The position numbers and the translations under genes were made by a program. DNA of 64,000 nt. It comes from a candidate division WOR-3 bacterium (GTDB lineage Bacteria; Hydrothermota; Tepidihabitantia; SM23-42; JAOAFX01). The DNA lies in the NCBI GenBank assembly GCA_039802205.1, contig JBDRWD010000008.1, forward strand, positions 1 through 64,000, in the 5' to 3' direction. Positions 34,097 to 43,897 of this stretch are shown piece by piece (position 1 is the first letter of the stretch; each line of letters begins with the position of its first letter). Under the pieces are notes generated by a model. It had not been told where the DNA came from, searched no databases, and saw only the letters and a list, made by a program, of their open reading frames with translations.

Positions 34097-36010
34097 ATGG
34101 AAGAAGAAAAGAAAAATAAAGTTGAAGAAAAATATGATGCCTCGCAAATTCAAATTTTAAAAGGTTTGGAAGCTGTCCGGCGCCGTCCGGCAATGTATAT
34201 CGGCGATGTGGGAATCCGGGGTTTACATCATCTCATCTTTGAGGTCGTTGACAATAGTGTGGATGAGGCACTCGCCGGTCATTGCGATCATATCATTGTG
34301 AAGATCGATAAAGATATCGTGGAGGTTGAGGACAATGGTCGGGGGATTCCTACCGACATCCACCCTACCCAGAAAAAGTCCGCCCTTGAAGTGGTGATGA
34401 CCATGCTCCATGCGGGTGGAAAATTTGATGATAAAGTCTATCGCATCAGCGGTGGACTCCACGGGGTTGGGGTCTCGGCGGTGAATGCCCTCTGCGAATT
34501 TCTGGAAGCAGAGGTCTATCGGGACGGCAAGATTTATTTCCAGCGCTATCACCGGGGTGAACCCGAAGAGCCGGTAAAGGTCATTGGCAAGACCAAAAAG
34601 CGCGGAACCAAGATACGCTTCAAACCCGATAAAGAAATCTTTCGGAAAGTGGAATTTAACAAAGAAATTGTCGCCCAGCGGCTAAGAGAAATTGCCTTTT
34701 TGAATAAAGGACTCAAGATTGACTTTGAAGATGTGAAATCCGGCACCAAAGAAAGATTTTACTCTACCGAAGGGGTTCTGGATCTTGTCAAATACCTTGA
34801 TTCAGGAAGGCAGCGCTTGCATAAACCTTTCTATGTCCATGAGGTACAAAACGGTATTGAAATTGAAATTGCGATGGAATACAACGATTCTTATCTGGAG
34901 AATATCTTCACCTTTGCTAATACAATAAACACCCACGAAGGGGGAACACACCTCATCGGGTTTAAATCGGCATTAACCAGGACTTTGAACGAATACGCCC
35001 GCAAACACAATCAATTAAAGGATGACCTCGTATTCACCGGTGAGGATACCCGCGAGGGTTTGACCGCGGTGATATCAATAAAAATAAAAGAACCACAGTT
35101 TGAAGGTCAGACCAAAACCAAATTAGGTAATCCTGAAGCGAAAGGCGCAGTCGAATCCTTGATGAACGAAAAATTCTATGCCTTTCTTGAAGAAAATCCT
35201 CGAATTGCCAATGTGATCATAAATAAAGTGCTCACGGCAGCAAAATCCAGAGAAGCCGCGCGCAAAGCACGGGAATTGACGCGGCGCAAATCCCTTATAG
35301 ATAGTGAATTTCTTCCGGGTAAGCTCGCAGATTGTTCTTCAGAAAATCCAAACGAAAGTGAAATATTTGTAGTTGAAGGTGATTCAGCCGGAGGTAGTGC
35401 AAAACAGGGTCGGGACCGTCGGTTCCAGGCGATATTACCATTGCGCGGCAAAATCCTCAATGTGGAAAAGAGTGGTTTAAATAAGATCTTGAGCAATGAA
35501 GAAATCCGAACTTTAATCTCTGCCCTCGGTTGCGGTATCGGGGAGGAAGATTTTGATATCTCTAAATTACGCTATAAAAAGATTGTGATCATGACCGATG
35601 CCGATGTCGATGGTGCCCATATCCGGACCCTGCTTTTGACCTTCTTCTTCCGGTTTATGAAAGAGTTGATTGATGCGGGTGTGATTTATATTGCGCAGCC
35701 ACCCCTCTATCGAGTGCGCTACGATAAAAAAGAGGAATATTTATACTCTGACGAAGAATTACAGAAATTCTTGAAAAAACATTCCGGAGAAAAATATGAA
35801 ATTCAGCGCTACAAGGGTCTGGGTGAAATGAATCCTGAGCAACTCTGGAAAACGACTATGGATCCAGAGCGGAGGATATTAAAAAGGGTAACGATGGAAG
35901 ACGCTGCCGAAGCCGATCGATTATTTTCCATCCTCATGGGGGATGAAGTAGAGCCGCGGAGAAAATTTATTGAAGAAAATGCCAAATTTGTGGAAAATCT
36001 GGATATTTAG
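34097..36010 (+). CDS. gyrB: DNA gyrase subunit B
   Basis: This is a 637-residue type IIA topoisomerase ATPase subunit. GHKL ATP-binding motifs: EVVDNSVDEALAG, EDNGRGIP and SGGLHGVGVSAVNAL. The transducer lies in the middle. The TOPRIM domain has EGDSAGGSAKQGRDR, PLRGKILNVE and the metal-binding DADVDGAH. The C-terminal RYKGLGEMNPEQLW motif completes it. Length is normal for non-proteobacterial GyrB. gyrA is not in the window. Confidence 0.97.
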   Translation: MEEEKKNKVEEKYDASQIQILKGLEAVRRRPAMYIGDVGIRGLHHLIFEVVDNSVDEALAGHCDHIIVKIDKDIVEVEDNGRGIPTDIHPTQKKSALEVVMTMLHAGGKFDDKVYRISGGLHGVGVSAVNALCEFLEAEVYRDGKIYFQRYHRGEPEEPVKVIGKTKKRGTKIRFKPDKEIFRKVEFNKEIVAQRLREIAFLNKGLKIDFEDVKSGTKERFYSTEGVLDLVKYLDSGRQRLHKPFYVHEVQNGIEIEIAMEYNDSYLENIFTFANTINTHEGGTHLIGFKSALTRTLNEYARKHNQLKDDLVFTGEDTREGLTAVISIKIKEPQFEGQTKTKLGNPEAKGAVESLMNEKFYAFLEENPRIANVIINKVLTAAKSREAARKARELTRRKSLIDSEFLPGKLADCSSENPNESEIFVVEGDSAGGSAKQGRDRRFQAILPLRGKILNVEKSGLNKILSNEEIRTLISALGCGIGEEDFDISKLRYKKIVIMTDADVDGAHIRTLLLTFFFRFMKELIDAGVIYIAQPPLYRVRYDKKEEYLYSDEELQKFLKKHSGEKYEIQRYKGLGEMNPEQLWKTTMDPERRILKRVTMEDAAEADRLFSILMGDEVEPRRKFIEENAKFVENLDI

Positions 36011-36019
36011 GGAGGACGA

Positions 36020-37087
36020 ATGAGTCATTTAGAAAGTTTAAAGGAGCTGTCCGAAGCGTTTGGTATCTCGGGCTACGAAGACGATGTCGTCGCAATATTA
36101 AAAAGCAAATTTGAAAGGCATGCCCGCATTTTGCGCGACCGTATCGGTAGCATCATTGCCGAGAAAAAAGGAACAAGCGAAAGTCCCAAGATTATGTTTG
36201 CTGCCCATATGGATGAGATTGGTTTTATTGTTAAAGAAGTAACCAAAGAAGGTTTCATCAAATTTCTACCCATTGGCGGCTGGTGGGATGGGAGTTTACC
36301 GGGTATGCGGGTACACATAAAAAACAAAAAGGGTGAATTGATCCCCGGGGTCATCGGTTTAAAACCTATTCACGAATTATCCCCAGAAGAACGTAAAAAA
36401 TTACCCGATATCGAGCAGATGTATATTGATGTGGGAGCAACGAAGGAATTCCAGGTTTCGGAAAAACTCGGCATAAAGCCCGGGGATCCGATAGCACCCG
36501 TGGGTGCATTCGAGACGATGGCGAATACCGATCTCCTTCTTGCGAAAGCCTGGGATGACCGGGTCGGTTGTGCACTCCTTGTCGATGCCCTTGAACAACT
36601 GGTGGCGATTGACCACCCCAACACGGTTTATCTCGTGGGGACGGTTCAGGAAGAAGTAGGATTGAGGGGTGCCCGGACTTCGGCCTCTTTAATTCAACCG
36701 GATGTTGCCTTTGCCTTAGATGTAAGCATCTGTCGGGATACCCCCGGGAATGGTGCTGAGGTGAGCGAAAAACTTGGTGCAGGGGTTGCAATCCTGATCT
36801 ATGACCGCACGATGATACCCCATAAAAATTTAAGAGACTTCGTTATTGAACTCGCTGAGACAAATAATATTCCTTACCATCTCACTTCCATCAAAGGAGG
36901 ATATGATACCGGCGCGATCCATTTAACCAATTTTGGTGTTCCCAGTTTAGCCTTAGGAATACCGACAAGATATGTCCATACCGCATCGAGTATCATATCT
37001 TATGAAGATTATGTGCGGTTACTAAATTTAATCATCCTCATCATCAAAAATTTAAACCGCGAGGTGTTGGAACAGATTTTAAAATAG
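36020..37087 (+). CDS. M42 family glutamyl/deblocking aminopeptidase
   Basis: This 355-residue dinuclear metallopeptidase of the M42 family releases N-terminal residues from peptides inside the cell. Metal ligands and catalytic residues: AAHMDEIGF (His, Asp), AKAWDDRVGCA (Asp), GTVQEEVGLRGA (the Glu pair), ALDVSICRDTPG (Asp), and a late His in IPTRYVHTASSI. GGAGG precedes the ATG. It is co-transcribed after gyrB (9-nt gap) and before the Y1-like protein (8-nt gap). Confidence 0.92.
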   Translation: MSHLESLKELSEAFGISGYEDDVVAILKSKFERHARILRDRIGSIIAEKKGTSESPKIMFAAHMDEIGFIVKEVTKEGFIKFLPIGGWWDGSLPGMRVHIKNKKGELIPGVIGLKPIHELSPEERKKLPDIEQMYIDVGATKEFQVSEKLGIKPGDPIAPVGAFETMANTDLLLAKAWDDRVGCALLVDALEQLVAIDHPNTVYLVGTVQEEVGLRGARTSASLIQPDVAFALDVSICRDTPGNGAEVSEKLGAGVAILIYDRTMIPHKNLRDFVIELAETNNIPYHLTSIKGGYDTGAIHLTNFGVPSLALGIPTRYVHTASSIISYEDYVRLLNLIILIIKNLNREVLEQILK

Positions 37088-37095
37088 GAGGAGCA

Positions 37096-37587
37096 ATGCC
37101 CAAGCGGGTAATAAAACCAGGGGCGATATATTACATTTGGACCACGACCAAGGACTGTGTGGAAATTTTCAACGATCCCCACTGGGCACGGTTTTTACTC
37201 TTATCCATCGGTTATCATCGCTATATGCTCAATTACAGAATTTTCGGGTATCTTATCATGCCTGAATCATTTTATGTAATAATCCAACCTGGAAAGATGT
37301 TCAGTGTCTCTAAAATCATGAAATTGATCAAAGGGAACTTTGCCCGCAAGTATAACGAAGTCAAAAAACGGGAAGGAACAGTGTGGGCGCAGAGTTTTGA
37401 AGCAGAGATTGTCGAAAATATGAATGAACTAAAAGAACGGCTTGAGTATATCCACATGCAGCCGGTGACCCGCGGACTGGTTCAGAACCCTGGCGAATAT
37501 GAATTTTCAAGTTACAATAATTATTCCCGTGCCCGGCGGACCACTGTCCAGTTGGTTATTGACCCACTGCCGGAAGATTTCAAATAA
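37096..37587 (+). CDS. Y1-transposase-like (RAYT-type) protein lacking the HUH motif
   Basis: This 163-residue protein has the overall pattern of REP-associated tyrosine transposases: an N-terminal YYIWTTT, the IFGYLIMP strand, LSKIMK-like LIKGNFARKYN, VWAQSFEAEIVEN, and the family end YIHMQPVTRGLVQNPGEYEFSSYNNY. However, the stretch where the family has MPNHVHLL reads MPESFYVI, so both metal-binding His (positions 58 and 60) are gone. The Tyr at 118 remains. It cannot be a normal HUH nuclease. It sits in an operon between M42 peptidase and comM with GGAGG before the ATG and is not flanked by repeats, which suggests domestication as a DNA- or RNA-binding protein. Confidence 0.8.
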   Translation: MPKRVIKPGAIYYIWTTTKDCVEIFNDPHWARFLLLSIGYHRYMLNYRIFGYLIMPESFYVIIQPGKMFSVSKIMKLIKGNFARKYNEVKKREGTVWAQSFEAEIVENMNELKERLEYIHMQPVTRGLVQNPGEYEFSSYNNYSRARRTTVQLVIDPLPEDFK

Positions 37588-37615
37588 TTGACATAATATC
37601 TTTTTTGATTATAAT
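37588..37615 (+). promoter_or_regulatory. comM promoter (leaderless type)
   Basis: TTGACA (37588-37593), starting right after the stop of the Y1-like gene, 16 bp, TATAAT (37610-37615), ATG at 37621 five bases later. Confidence 0.7.
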
Positions 37616-37620
37616 CACCC

Positions 37621-39165
37621 ATGCTTTCCCGGGTGCTTTCCTGTGCTACATTTGGGATCGAAGGCTATCTGGTAAATGTAGAAGTAGATCTATCGGGTGG
37701 CCTTCCGGCTTTTACCACCGTTGGCCTTCCCGATAACGCAGTTAAAGAATCAAAAGACCGGGTCTATGCAGCGATCAAAAACGCTGGTTTTCGTTTTCCC
37801 TCAAAGCGGATCACAGTGAATTTAGCCCCGGCAGATATAAAAAAAGAGGGCTCAAGTTTTGATTTACCAATTGCTATCGGTATCCTTGCCGCTTCCCAAA
37901 CCATTCGCACCAGTGGATTGGAACGCTACGCTATCTTAGGTGAATTATCTCTTGATGGCTCATTGAGGCCTATAAAGGGGGCAATCTCTATTTCGCTTGC
38001 GGCACAAGCAAACAAACTTGAAGGATTGATTTTGCCCTCAGCCAACGCCCGCGAAGCAGCGATTGTGGAAGGAATAAATGTCTATGGATTTGACAATCTT
38101 ATTGAAGTCGTAGCGTTTCTGAATGGTGAACTCCAGGTCAATCCTGTTACGGTCAACCGCGAGGAGATATTTAAAGCCGTCTCCAAATATCCCATAGACT
38201 TTGCAGAAGTCAAAGGTCAATACCATGCCAAAAGGGCATTGGAGATCGCTGCCGCCGGTGGTCATAATATCTTAATGATTGGTCCGCCTGGTACTGGCAA
38301 GACGATGCTAGCAAGGAGGTTGGTGACAATTCTCCCCCCGATGACATTACAGGAAGCCTTGGAAACGACCAAAATCCATTCGGTCGCTGGAATTCTGCCA
38401 CCGGGCGAATCACTCATTGGCACCCGGCCATTTAGGGCACCTCATCATACCATTTCGGATGCGGGAATCATCGGTGGGGGTCATATCCCTAAACCAGGAG
38501 AGGTTTCGCTTGCCCATAATGGCGTGTTGTTCCTTGATGAGCTTCCGGAATTCCATAAAAATGTGCTGGAGGTATTGCGCCAGCCACTTGAAGATGGATT
38601 TGTAACCATCGGTCGTGCCAAAGTGACCCTAACTTATCCGGCCCGTTTTATGCTCGCGGCGGCGATGAATCCGTGTCCTTGCGGATATTTTACCGATCCA
38701 TATCACGAATGTCGCTGTACGCCACTCCAAATCCAACACTATCGAGCCAAAATCTCCGGTCCCCTTCTGGATCGTATTGATATCCATATTGAAGTTCCGG
38801 CTCTGAAATATGATGAATTGAAATCCGCACAGAGCGGGGAGACTTCGGAAGAGATCAAAAAGAGAGTGACCCGGGCCCGTGAGATTCAGCTTCAAAGGTT
38901 TAAAGATACCAAAAGGAAAATCTTCTGTAATGCCCATATGGAAGCAAAAGAAATTAGAAAGTATTGCACAATAGATGAGGAGTGTCAAAATCTGCTCAAA
39001 ACGGCCATAGAAAAATTTGGACTCTCTGCCCGTGCCTATGATAAAATTCTGAAAGTGGCTCGGACTATTGCGGATTTGGAGGAAAGCGAAGAAATTAAAG
39101 TGCCTCATATTGCTGAGGCCATCCAGTACCGGAGTCTTGATAAAGATGTCTGGCAAAAATTATAA
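37621..39165 (+). CDS. comM: YifB/ComM family Mg-chelatase-like AAA+ ATPase
   Basis: This is a 514-residue protein. The N-terminal ChlI-like domain ([38 protein letters not shown]) is followed by an AAA+ core: Walker [12 protein letters not shown], Walker [10 protein letters not shown], and the sensor regions. A Cys-rich loop ([18 protein letters not shown]) is typical for ComM, a hexameric branch-migration helicase acting in recombination of taken-up DNA. Its last 20 bases overlap the next gene. Confidence 0.93.
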   Translation: MLSRVLSCATFGIEGYLVNVEVDLSGGLPAFTTVGLPDNAVKESKDRVYAAIKNAGFRFPSKRITVNLAPADIKKEGSSFDLPIAIGILAASQTIRTSGLERYAILGELSLDGSLRPIKGAISISLAAQANKLEGLILPSANAREAAIVEGINVYGFDNLIEVVAFLNGELQVNPVTVNREEIFKAVSKYPIDFAEVKGQYHAKRALEIAAAGGHNILMIGPPGTGKTMLARRLVTILPPMTLQEALETTKIHSVAGILPPGESLIGTRPFRAPHHTISDAGIIGGGHIPKPGEVSLAHNGVLFLDELPEFHKNVLEVLRQPLEDGFVTIGRAKVTLTYPARFMLAAAMNPCPCGYFTDPYHECRCTPLQIQHYRAKISGPLLDRIDIHIEVPALKYDELKSAQSGETSEEIKKRVTRAREIQLQRFKDTKRKIFCNAHMEAKEIRKYCTIDEECQNLLKTAIEKFGLSARAYDKILKVARTIADLEESEEIKVPHIAEAIQYRSLDKDVWQKL

Positions 39166-40570
39166 ATTATCATTGAAAAAATTAGCAAAACAGATCATTG
39201 GTATAGATGAAGAAGTTCCACTTTTAGATGGTTCAAGACGAAGGTATATAAATTTTGATAATGCAGCGAGCACACCAGCACTGTTGCCGGTCCAGAAAAA
39301 AGTTGGTGAATTCTTGAAATGGTATTCCAATGTCCACCGTGGCACCGGTTTTAAATCGCAAATCTCTTCCTGGGTTTTCGAAGAAGCAAGAAATATCATT
39401 GCTGATTTTGTCAAAGCCGATGAGCACTGTTGTGTAATATTCTGTAAAAACACCACCGAAGCGATAAACAAGCTTTCCAGTCGGTTACAATGTCCAGCAT
39501 TAGGTAAAGAGAAGCCTATCGTCCTGACGACGATTATGGAACACCATTCTAATGAGTTACCCTGGCGCAAGGTTGCTCAAGTCATTCATGTGGAATTAAA
39601 TCCCGATGGGACGATCGACAAGAATGACTTTTATGAAAAACTAAAGAAATATGCGGGTAGGATTCAACTTGTGGCAGTCAGCGGCGCTTCCAATGTCACC
39701 GGATATATCAATCCCATCCATGAATTTGCCCGTCGAGTCCATGAAATAGGTGCCCAGATCGCCGTAGATGCCGCCCAGTTGGCTCCCCATCGGCCTATTG
39801 ACATGAAACCTAAAAGCGATCCGGAACACATTGATTATCTTGCCTTTTCGGCACATAAAATGTATGCGCCATATGGTATAGGGGTGCTGGTGGGTGATAA
39901 ATCAGCCTTTTTGTATGGCACCCCGGATGATGTCGGAGGTGGGACGGCCGATATCGTGGATCTGGAAAGTGCCTACTGGAAAGACCTGCCGGAACGGGAA
40001 GAAGCTGGAACCCCAGACATAATTGGTGTCGTCGCTCTGGCAGAAGTGATAAGATTGATTCAAAAAGTGGGTTTTGACCAGATCATTGCTCATGAAACGG
40101 AACTGACGGCTTATGCCCTTGAAAAATTGAATGAAATACCTGAAATAATCATCTATGGTGACCGTGATCCCAAAAATGCCCATAACCGCCTCGGGGTGAT
40201 ATCTTTCAACATCCGAGGTATGCACCATGCCCTGGTCGCTGCCATCTTAAGTTACGAAGGGGGAATCGGGGTGCGCAACGGCTGTTTCTGCGCCCATCCA
40301 TATGTCAAATGTCTGCTTGGTGTTACACCAGAAGAGGCAAAAAAGATTGAACAGATGATAATAAATCGTGACCGTTCCGAAGTTCCTGGAGCAGTCCGCA
40401 TAAGTTTCGGAATATACAACACCAAAGAGGAAATAGACTATCTCATTGAAATGTTACAAAAAATCATAAAAAAAGAATATCGAGGAAATTATATTTTAAA
40501 TAAAGAACGGGGTGAATACCATCCCGAAAATTTTGAATTCCGCTTCCACGAACTTTTCAATTTTGATTAA
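39146..40570 (+). CDS. Class V aminotransferase (SufS/CsdA-like)
   Basis: This is a 474-residue PLP enzyme from the ATG at 39146 inside the end of comM. PLP-binding motifs: [57 protein letters not shown] and the Schiff-base Lys in [13 protein letters not shown] Cys in RNGCFCAHP lies where SufS/CsdA have the persulfide Cys, so cysteine desulfurase-like activity is possible. A C-terminal extension of about 40 residues is unusual. No suf or isc genes adjoin it. Confidence 0.85.
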   Translation: MSGKNYKLSLKKLAKQIIGIDEEVPLLDGSRRRYINFDNAASTPALLPVQKKVGEFLKWYSNVHRGTGFKSQISSWVFEEARNIIADFVKADEHCCVIFCKNTTEAINKLSSRLQCPALGKEKPIVLTTIMEHHSNELPWRKVAQVIHVELNPDGTIDKNDFYEKLKKYAGRIQLVAVSGASNVTGYINPIHEFARRVHEIGAQIAVDAAQLAPHRPIDMKPKSDPEHIDYLAFSAHKMYAPYGIGVLVGDKSAFLYGTPDDVGGGTADIVDLESAYWKDLPEREEAGTPDIIGVVALAEVIRLIQKVGFDQIIAHETELTAYALEKLNEIPEIIIYGDRDPKNAHNRLGVISFNIRGMHHALVAAILSYEGGIGVRNGCFCAHPYVKCLLGVTPEEAKKIEQMIINRDRSEVPGAVRISFGIYNTKEEIDYLIEMLQKIIKKEYRGNYILNKERGEYHPENFEFRFHELFNFD

Positions 40571-40609
40571 AATATTGCGCGGGAATTTAATTGCCGCCTT
40601 CAGAAAAAA

Positions 40610-42211
40610 TCACTTTATTACCACCAGTTTTTCAGTCCATATTTGGTTATCCGGATAATATATTTTAATAAAATAAACGCCCGGTGCATTTATCTCCACC
40701 TTTTTCCCGTTCTGTTCCTGAATCATTCTGCCCGAAGCATCAAATACCTGAATTCTTATTACAGGTAGATCTGTTCTGATCACAAAATTTCCGTTATTAG
40801 GATTGGAAAAATGAAAATCCGTCAATTCCCTATCACGGGTTTGAGCAATACCTTGATTCAACGTATTCAAGAATAAAAAATTACCCCTGGTTTGATGCCA
40901 GTTGGTAACAAGCAGATCAAGGTTTTTTGAATATGTATAATCAACCCAGATTGTTTCTGGTTGAGTAATAATATTCGCAATTGATAGCCAGCCATCCGTA
41001 TATGAAAAGCAGTACTGATTTCTATTCAAGTCACCACTTGATCTTCTCACTCTTGTGATATTCCTTATCCAGCGTTTGTTTAGATAGAAAACTCGCCTCG
41101 TTGGTGTCACAATATGCGGTTCATTTATGATTGCTGCCGGTTGGTTATTATCAACATCGCCAAAAACAATGTTTTCACAGACCAGTTGATATGGATTTGA
41201 TGGACTCCATTGCCAGGATGGTGTCAAAGGGAATGTGCCACCGAGATTTTCAAACACCTTCACTGATTCCCACCAGCCACCAGCCGCAAGGTCTAAATCG
41301 CCATCCTGGTCTACATCGCCCAAGGCAACACAAGAATAATAAGTTAGGTTCTGACTGGTCCAGGAAGGATTTGGTGATAAATTTGTTCCGTTGTTAAGAT
41401 ATAACTGACAATTGCTCTGCCCGCCGAGCTGCCCATTGTTGGCACATACCATATCTAAGTCTCCGTCATTATCTATATCGCCAAAAGCAAGCTTTAAGGT
41501 ATTTAATGAATTGGCTGAGTACCAATAGGGCATGGATTCTAAAATACCATTGGTATTACGATATATCAAATTTGGACCCAATTCTGCAGCAAGTCCCAAA
41601 TCTAAATCACCATCATTATCAATATCCACCCAGGCGACATCATAGAAGTAAGAAGCGATATTTGATTCCCAGATCGCCATGGTATCAAAAATACCGTTTT
41701 GATTTAGATAAACTTTAGCCTTCTGGGCGCTATCACCATACGATTCGCCACAAGCCACTGCCAGATCCAAATCTCCATCTCCATCCATATCCCCGAGCGC
41801 ACAGGCGAATGAATTATCGCGGTCGTGAGGTCGCCATGAAGAACTGGATTGGAAAGTTCCGGAAAAATTATAATAAAATTTGTCATATTGTGGAGTATAA
41901 GGGTCGCCATAATTGGCTACTGCCAAGTCCGGATAACCATCGTAATTTATATCGCCCAAACTGATATGGGCATTATAGCCTACATCAGAAGATTGCCAAC
42001 CCGCTATCCGCTGGAGTGTGTCATTATAGTTATAGTTTACTTTATTTCTATTCTGCGCCATGTCATTGCCATTTCCGGTGATAAAATCAAGGTCACCATC
42101 TAAATCAACATCAACAAGTGCTCCACCTGTTGAATAATCAGAATCAATAGATTCCCAGTTTGGCTGATTGGGATAGGGGATTATTGAAAAAAGCAAAATT
42201 ATAAAGACCAT
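40610..42211 (-). CDS. Secreted FG-GAP/VCBS repeat protein with sorting domain
   Basis: This 533-residue protein starts at ATG 42211 (GAGAGGTGG before it; signal peptide VFIILLFSIIPY). About eight repeats contain DVDLDGDLDFITG, DINYDGYPDLAVAN, DMDGDGDLDLAVA, DIDNDGDLDMVCAN, the Ca-binding FG-GAP propeller motif of surface adhesins. The end (DASGRMIQE, GVYFIKIYYP, EKLVVIK) is a sorting domain. It follows asnS by 10 nt and is likely read on the same transcript, an odd pairing. Confidence 0.88.
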   Translation of the reverse strand: MVFIILLFSIIPYPNQPNWESIDSDYSTGGALVDVDLDGDLDFITGNGNDMAQNRNKVNYNYNDTLQRIAGWQSSDVGYNAHISLGDINYDGYPDLAVANYGDPYTPQYDKFYYNFSGTFQSSSSWRPHDRDNSFACALGDMDGDGDLDLAVACGESYGDSAQKAKVYLNQNGIFDTMAIWESNIASYFYDVAWVDIDNDGDLDLGLAAELGPNLIYRNTNGILESMPYWYSANSLNTLKLAFGDIDNDGDLDMVCANNGQLGGQSNCQLYLNNGTNLSPNPSWTSQNLTYYSCVALGDVDQDGDLDLAAGGWWESVKVFENLGGTFPLTPSWQWSPSNPYQLVCENIVFGDVDNNQPAAIINEPHIVTPTRRVFYLNKRWIRNITRVRRSSGDLNRNQYCFSYTDGWLSIANIITQPETIWVDYTYSKNLDLLVTNWHQTRGNFLFLNTLNQGIAQTRDRELTDFHFSNPNNGNFVIRTDLPVIRIQVFDASGRMIQEQNGKKVEINAPGVYFIKIYYPDNQIWTEKLVVIK

Positions 42212-42221
42212 GCCACCTCTC

Positions 42222-43511
42222 TTATGGATATATTTTTTCCAGCATCCTGGGGAAAGGAATAGCTTCGCGTACATGTGGAATTTTACAAATCCAAGCAACA
42301 GTCCGCTCCAAACCTAAACCAAAGCCGCTATGGGGACAAGTTCCGTATTTTCTCAAATCCAGATACCACCGGTATGCCTCCTCAGGCAGATTATATTCCT
42401 TAATTCTTTTTAAGAGAATTTCATAATCATCCTCCCGCTGCCCTCCTCCAATGATTTCACCGTACCCTTCTGGAGCAAGCATATCAACACTCAACGAAAG
42501 TGTCTCATCGGTAGGATCCCTCTTCATATAGAATGCCTTGCATTGGGCTGGATAATGATGAACCAGCACCGGGCGGTCAAAGCTTTCGCTAAGCAAGGTC
42601 TCCTGGGGTGCACCAAAATCCTCACCATATTTAAAAGTCGGGTCTTTCTTATGAATTAAATCCACCGCCTCTTTATAGGTGATCCTCGGAAAGGGTTTTT
42701 TGATATTTTCCAGTTTGCTCGTATCACGCTCAAGAATCTTTAACTCTTCTTTTCTCTGTTCCAGGACGCGTGCTACGATATAGACCACAAAATCCTCTTC
42801 AAGCTCCATCAAGCCATCAAGTTCCAGATAAGCTACCTCCGGTTCTACCATCCAGAACTCTGTGAGATGCCGCCGGGTTTTCGATTTCTCTGCCCGAAAG
42901 GTCGGACCAAAACAATAAACCTTCCCGAGGGCGGCGGCGGTTGCTTCATTGTATAACTGACCACTCTGAGTCAAATAAACAGTTTCTCCGTAGTAATCAA
43001 CCGGAAACAAGGTGGTCGTTCCTTCCACTGAAGCGGGAGTCAGTATTGGAGTATCAGCACAGATAAATCCGCGGTTATCCAGGAAATCTCTTATCGCCTT
43101 GATCACGGTATGTCTTATCCTCAGGATGGCATTTTGTTTCTTGGAACGGAGCCAGAGATGGCGAATGGGTAAAAGAAATTCTACCGAATGGGGTTTGGGG
43201 GTAATAGGATAATTCTCCGTGAGCTGGATAATCTTCAAATCGGTAGCAACAATCTCAAATCCTCCGGGTGCACGACTATCCTGACGCACTAAACCTTTTA
43301 TGATTAGCGAAGATTCCTGGGTAATTTTATCAGCAATTTCAAAGATTTCTGGTTTGGCTTCATCTGCGCTGATCACCGACTGGATGATACCTGTTCCATC
43401 ACGGATGAGCAGAAAGCGAACCTTACCCGAGGACCTTTTATTATAAAGCCAACCCTTGATTTCTACTTCTTTACCTTCATATCGCCCGATTTCTTCAATA
43501 TAAACCTGCAT
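42222..43511 (-). CDS. asnS: Asparaginyl-tRNA synthetase
   Basis: This is a 429-residue class IIb synthetase. The N-terminal OB-fold anticodon domain ([26 protein letters not shown]) is followed by the catalytic domain: motif 2 [21 protein letters not shown] and motif 3 [14 protein letters not shown]. The Asn-type signature is clear against aspartyl enzymes ([10 protein letters not shown]-like [10 protein letters not shown], and [17 protein letters not shown]). The start follows its promoter by about five bases. Confidence 0.93.
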   Translation of the reverse strand: MQVYIEEIGRYEGKEVEIKGWLYNKRSSGKVRFLLIRDGTGIIQSVISADEAKPEIFEIADKITQESSLIIKGLVRQDSRAPGGFEIVATDLKIIQLTENYPITPKPHSVEFLLPIRHLWLRSKKQNAILRIRHTVIKAIRDFLDNRGFICADTPILTPASVEGTTTLFPVDYYGETVYLTQSGQLYNEATAAALGKVYCFGPTFRAEKSKTRRHLTEFWMVEPEVAYLELDGLMELEEDFVVYIVARVLEQRKEELKILERDTSKLENIKKPFPRITYKEAVDLIHKKDPTFKYGEDFGAPQETLLSESFDRPVLVHHYPAQCKAFYMKRDPTDETLSLSVDMLAPEGYGEIIGGGQREDDYEILLKRIKEYNLPEEAYRWYLDLRKYGTCPHSGFGLGLERTVAWICKIPHVREAIPFPRMLEKIYP

Positions 43512-43516
43512 TATAT

Positions 43517-43545
43517 AATATAATCCAATTTTGTCAAAAAGTCAA
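43517..43545 (-). promoter_or_regulatory. asnS promoter (leaderless type)
   Basis: Minus strand TTGACT (43540-43545), 17 bp, TATATT (43517-43522), 5 nt before the ATG. A second reading with TTGACA (43532-43537) and TATAAT would place the -10 box on the start codon and is less likely. Confidence 0.5.
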
Positions 43546-43681
43546 TCCTAATTTTTTCTGAGTACTCTCCATCTATAAAGCATTTGTAATGGTAATCAAT
43601 GATTTAGCGTTGTGAAAGGCTTTCGCATTGTATAAATAAAAAATGCCAACCTGAAATTCTTTGGGTGTTAACCGGTAAAAT

Positions 43682-43758
43682 GGTAGGCGCAGGCTTTAGC
43701 CTGCGGATAAATGTTTTTAAATCTGAGGGTATCTCGCACCCTAAAGGGTGCGGCTACC
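43682..43758. repeat. Paired CTTTAG/CTAAAG hairpin element, copy 3 (divergent)
   Basis: GCAGGCTTTAGCCTGC (43689-43704) and GCACCCTAAAGGGTGC (43736-43751) are enclosed by inverted GGTAG/CTACC ends. The hairpin tips CTTTAG/CTAAAG are the same as in copies 1 and 2, but the arms differ and the order is reversed. It lies in the 386-nt gap between asnS and the glycan operon; the rest of that gap holds only the two promoters. Confidence 0.75.
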
Positions 43759-43860
43759 TCTAATAATCCAGTGCATAAAAATAATTTGACAAAAGTGGAA
43801 AAAAATCAGTAATTTTTTAGCAAATTCAAAACCACCAGCTATGGATGTGCTATAAACTAT

Positions 43861-43888
43861 TTGACTTTTGTCTTTGATTAGATATAAT
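43861..43888 (+). promoter_or_regulatory. Promoter of the glycan operon
   Basis: TTGACT (43861-43866), 16 bp, TATAAT (43883-43888), nine bases before the ATG at 43898, leaving at most a minimal leader. Confidence 0.7.
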
Positions 43889-43897
43889 AAGAAAGGT

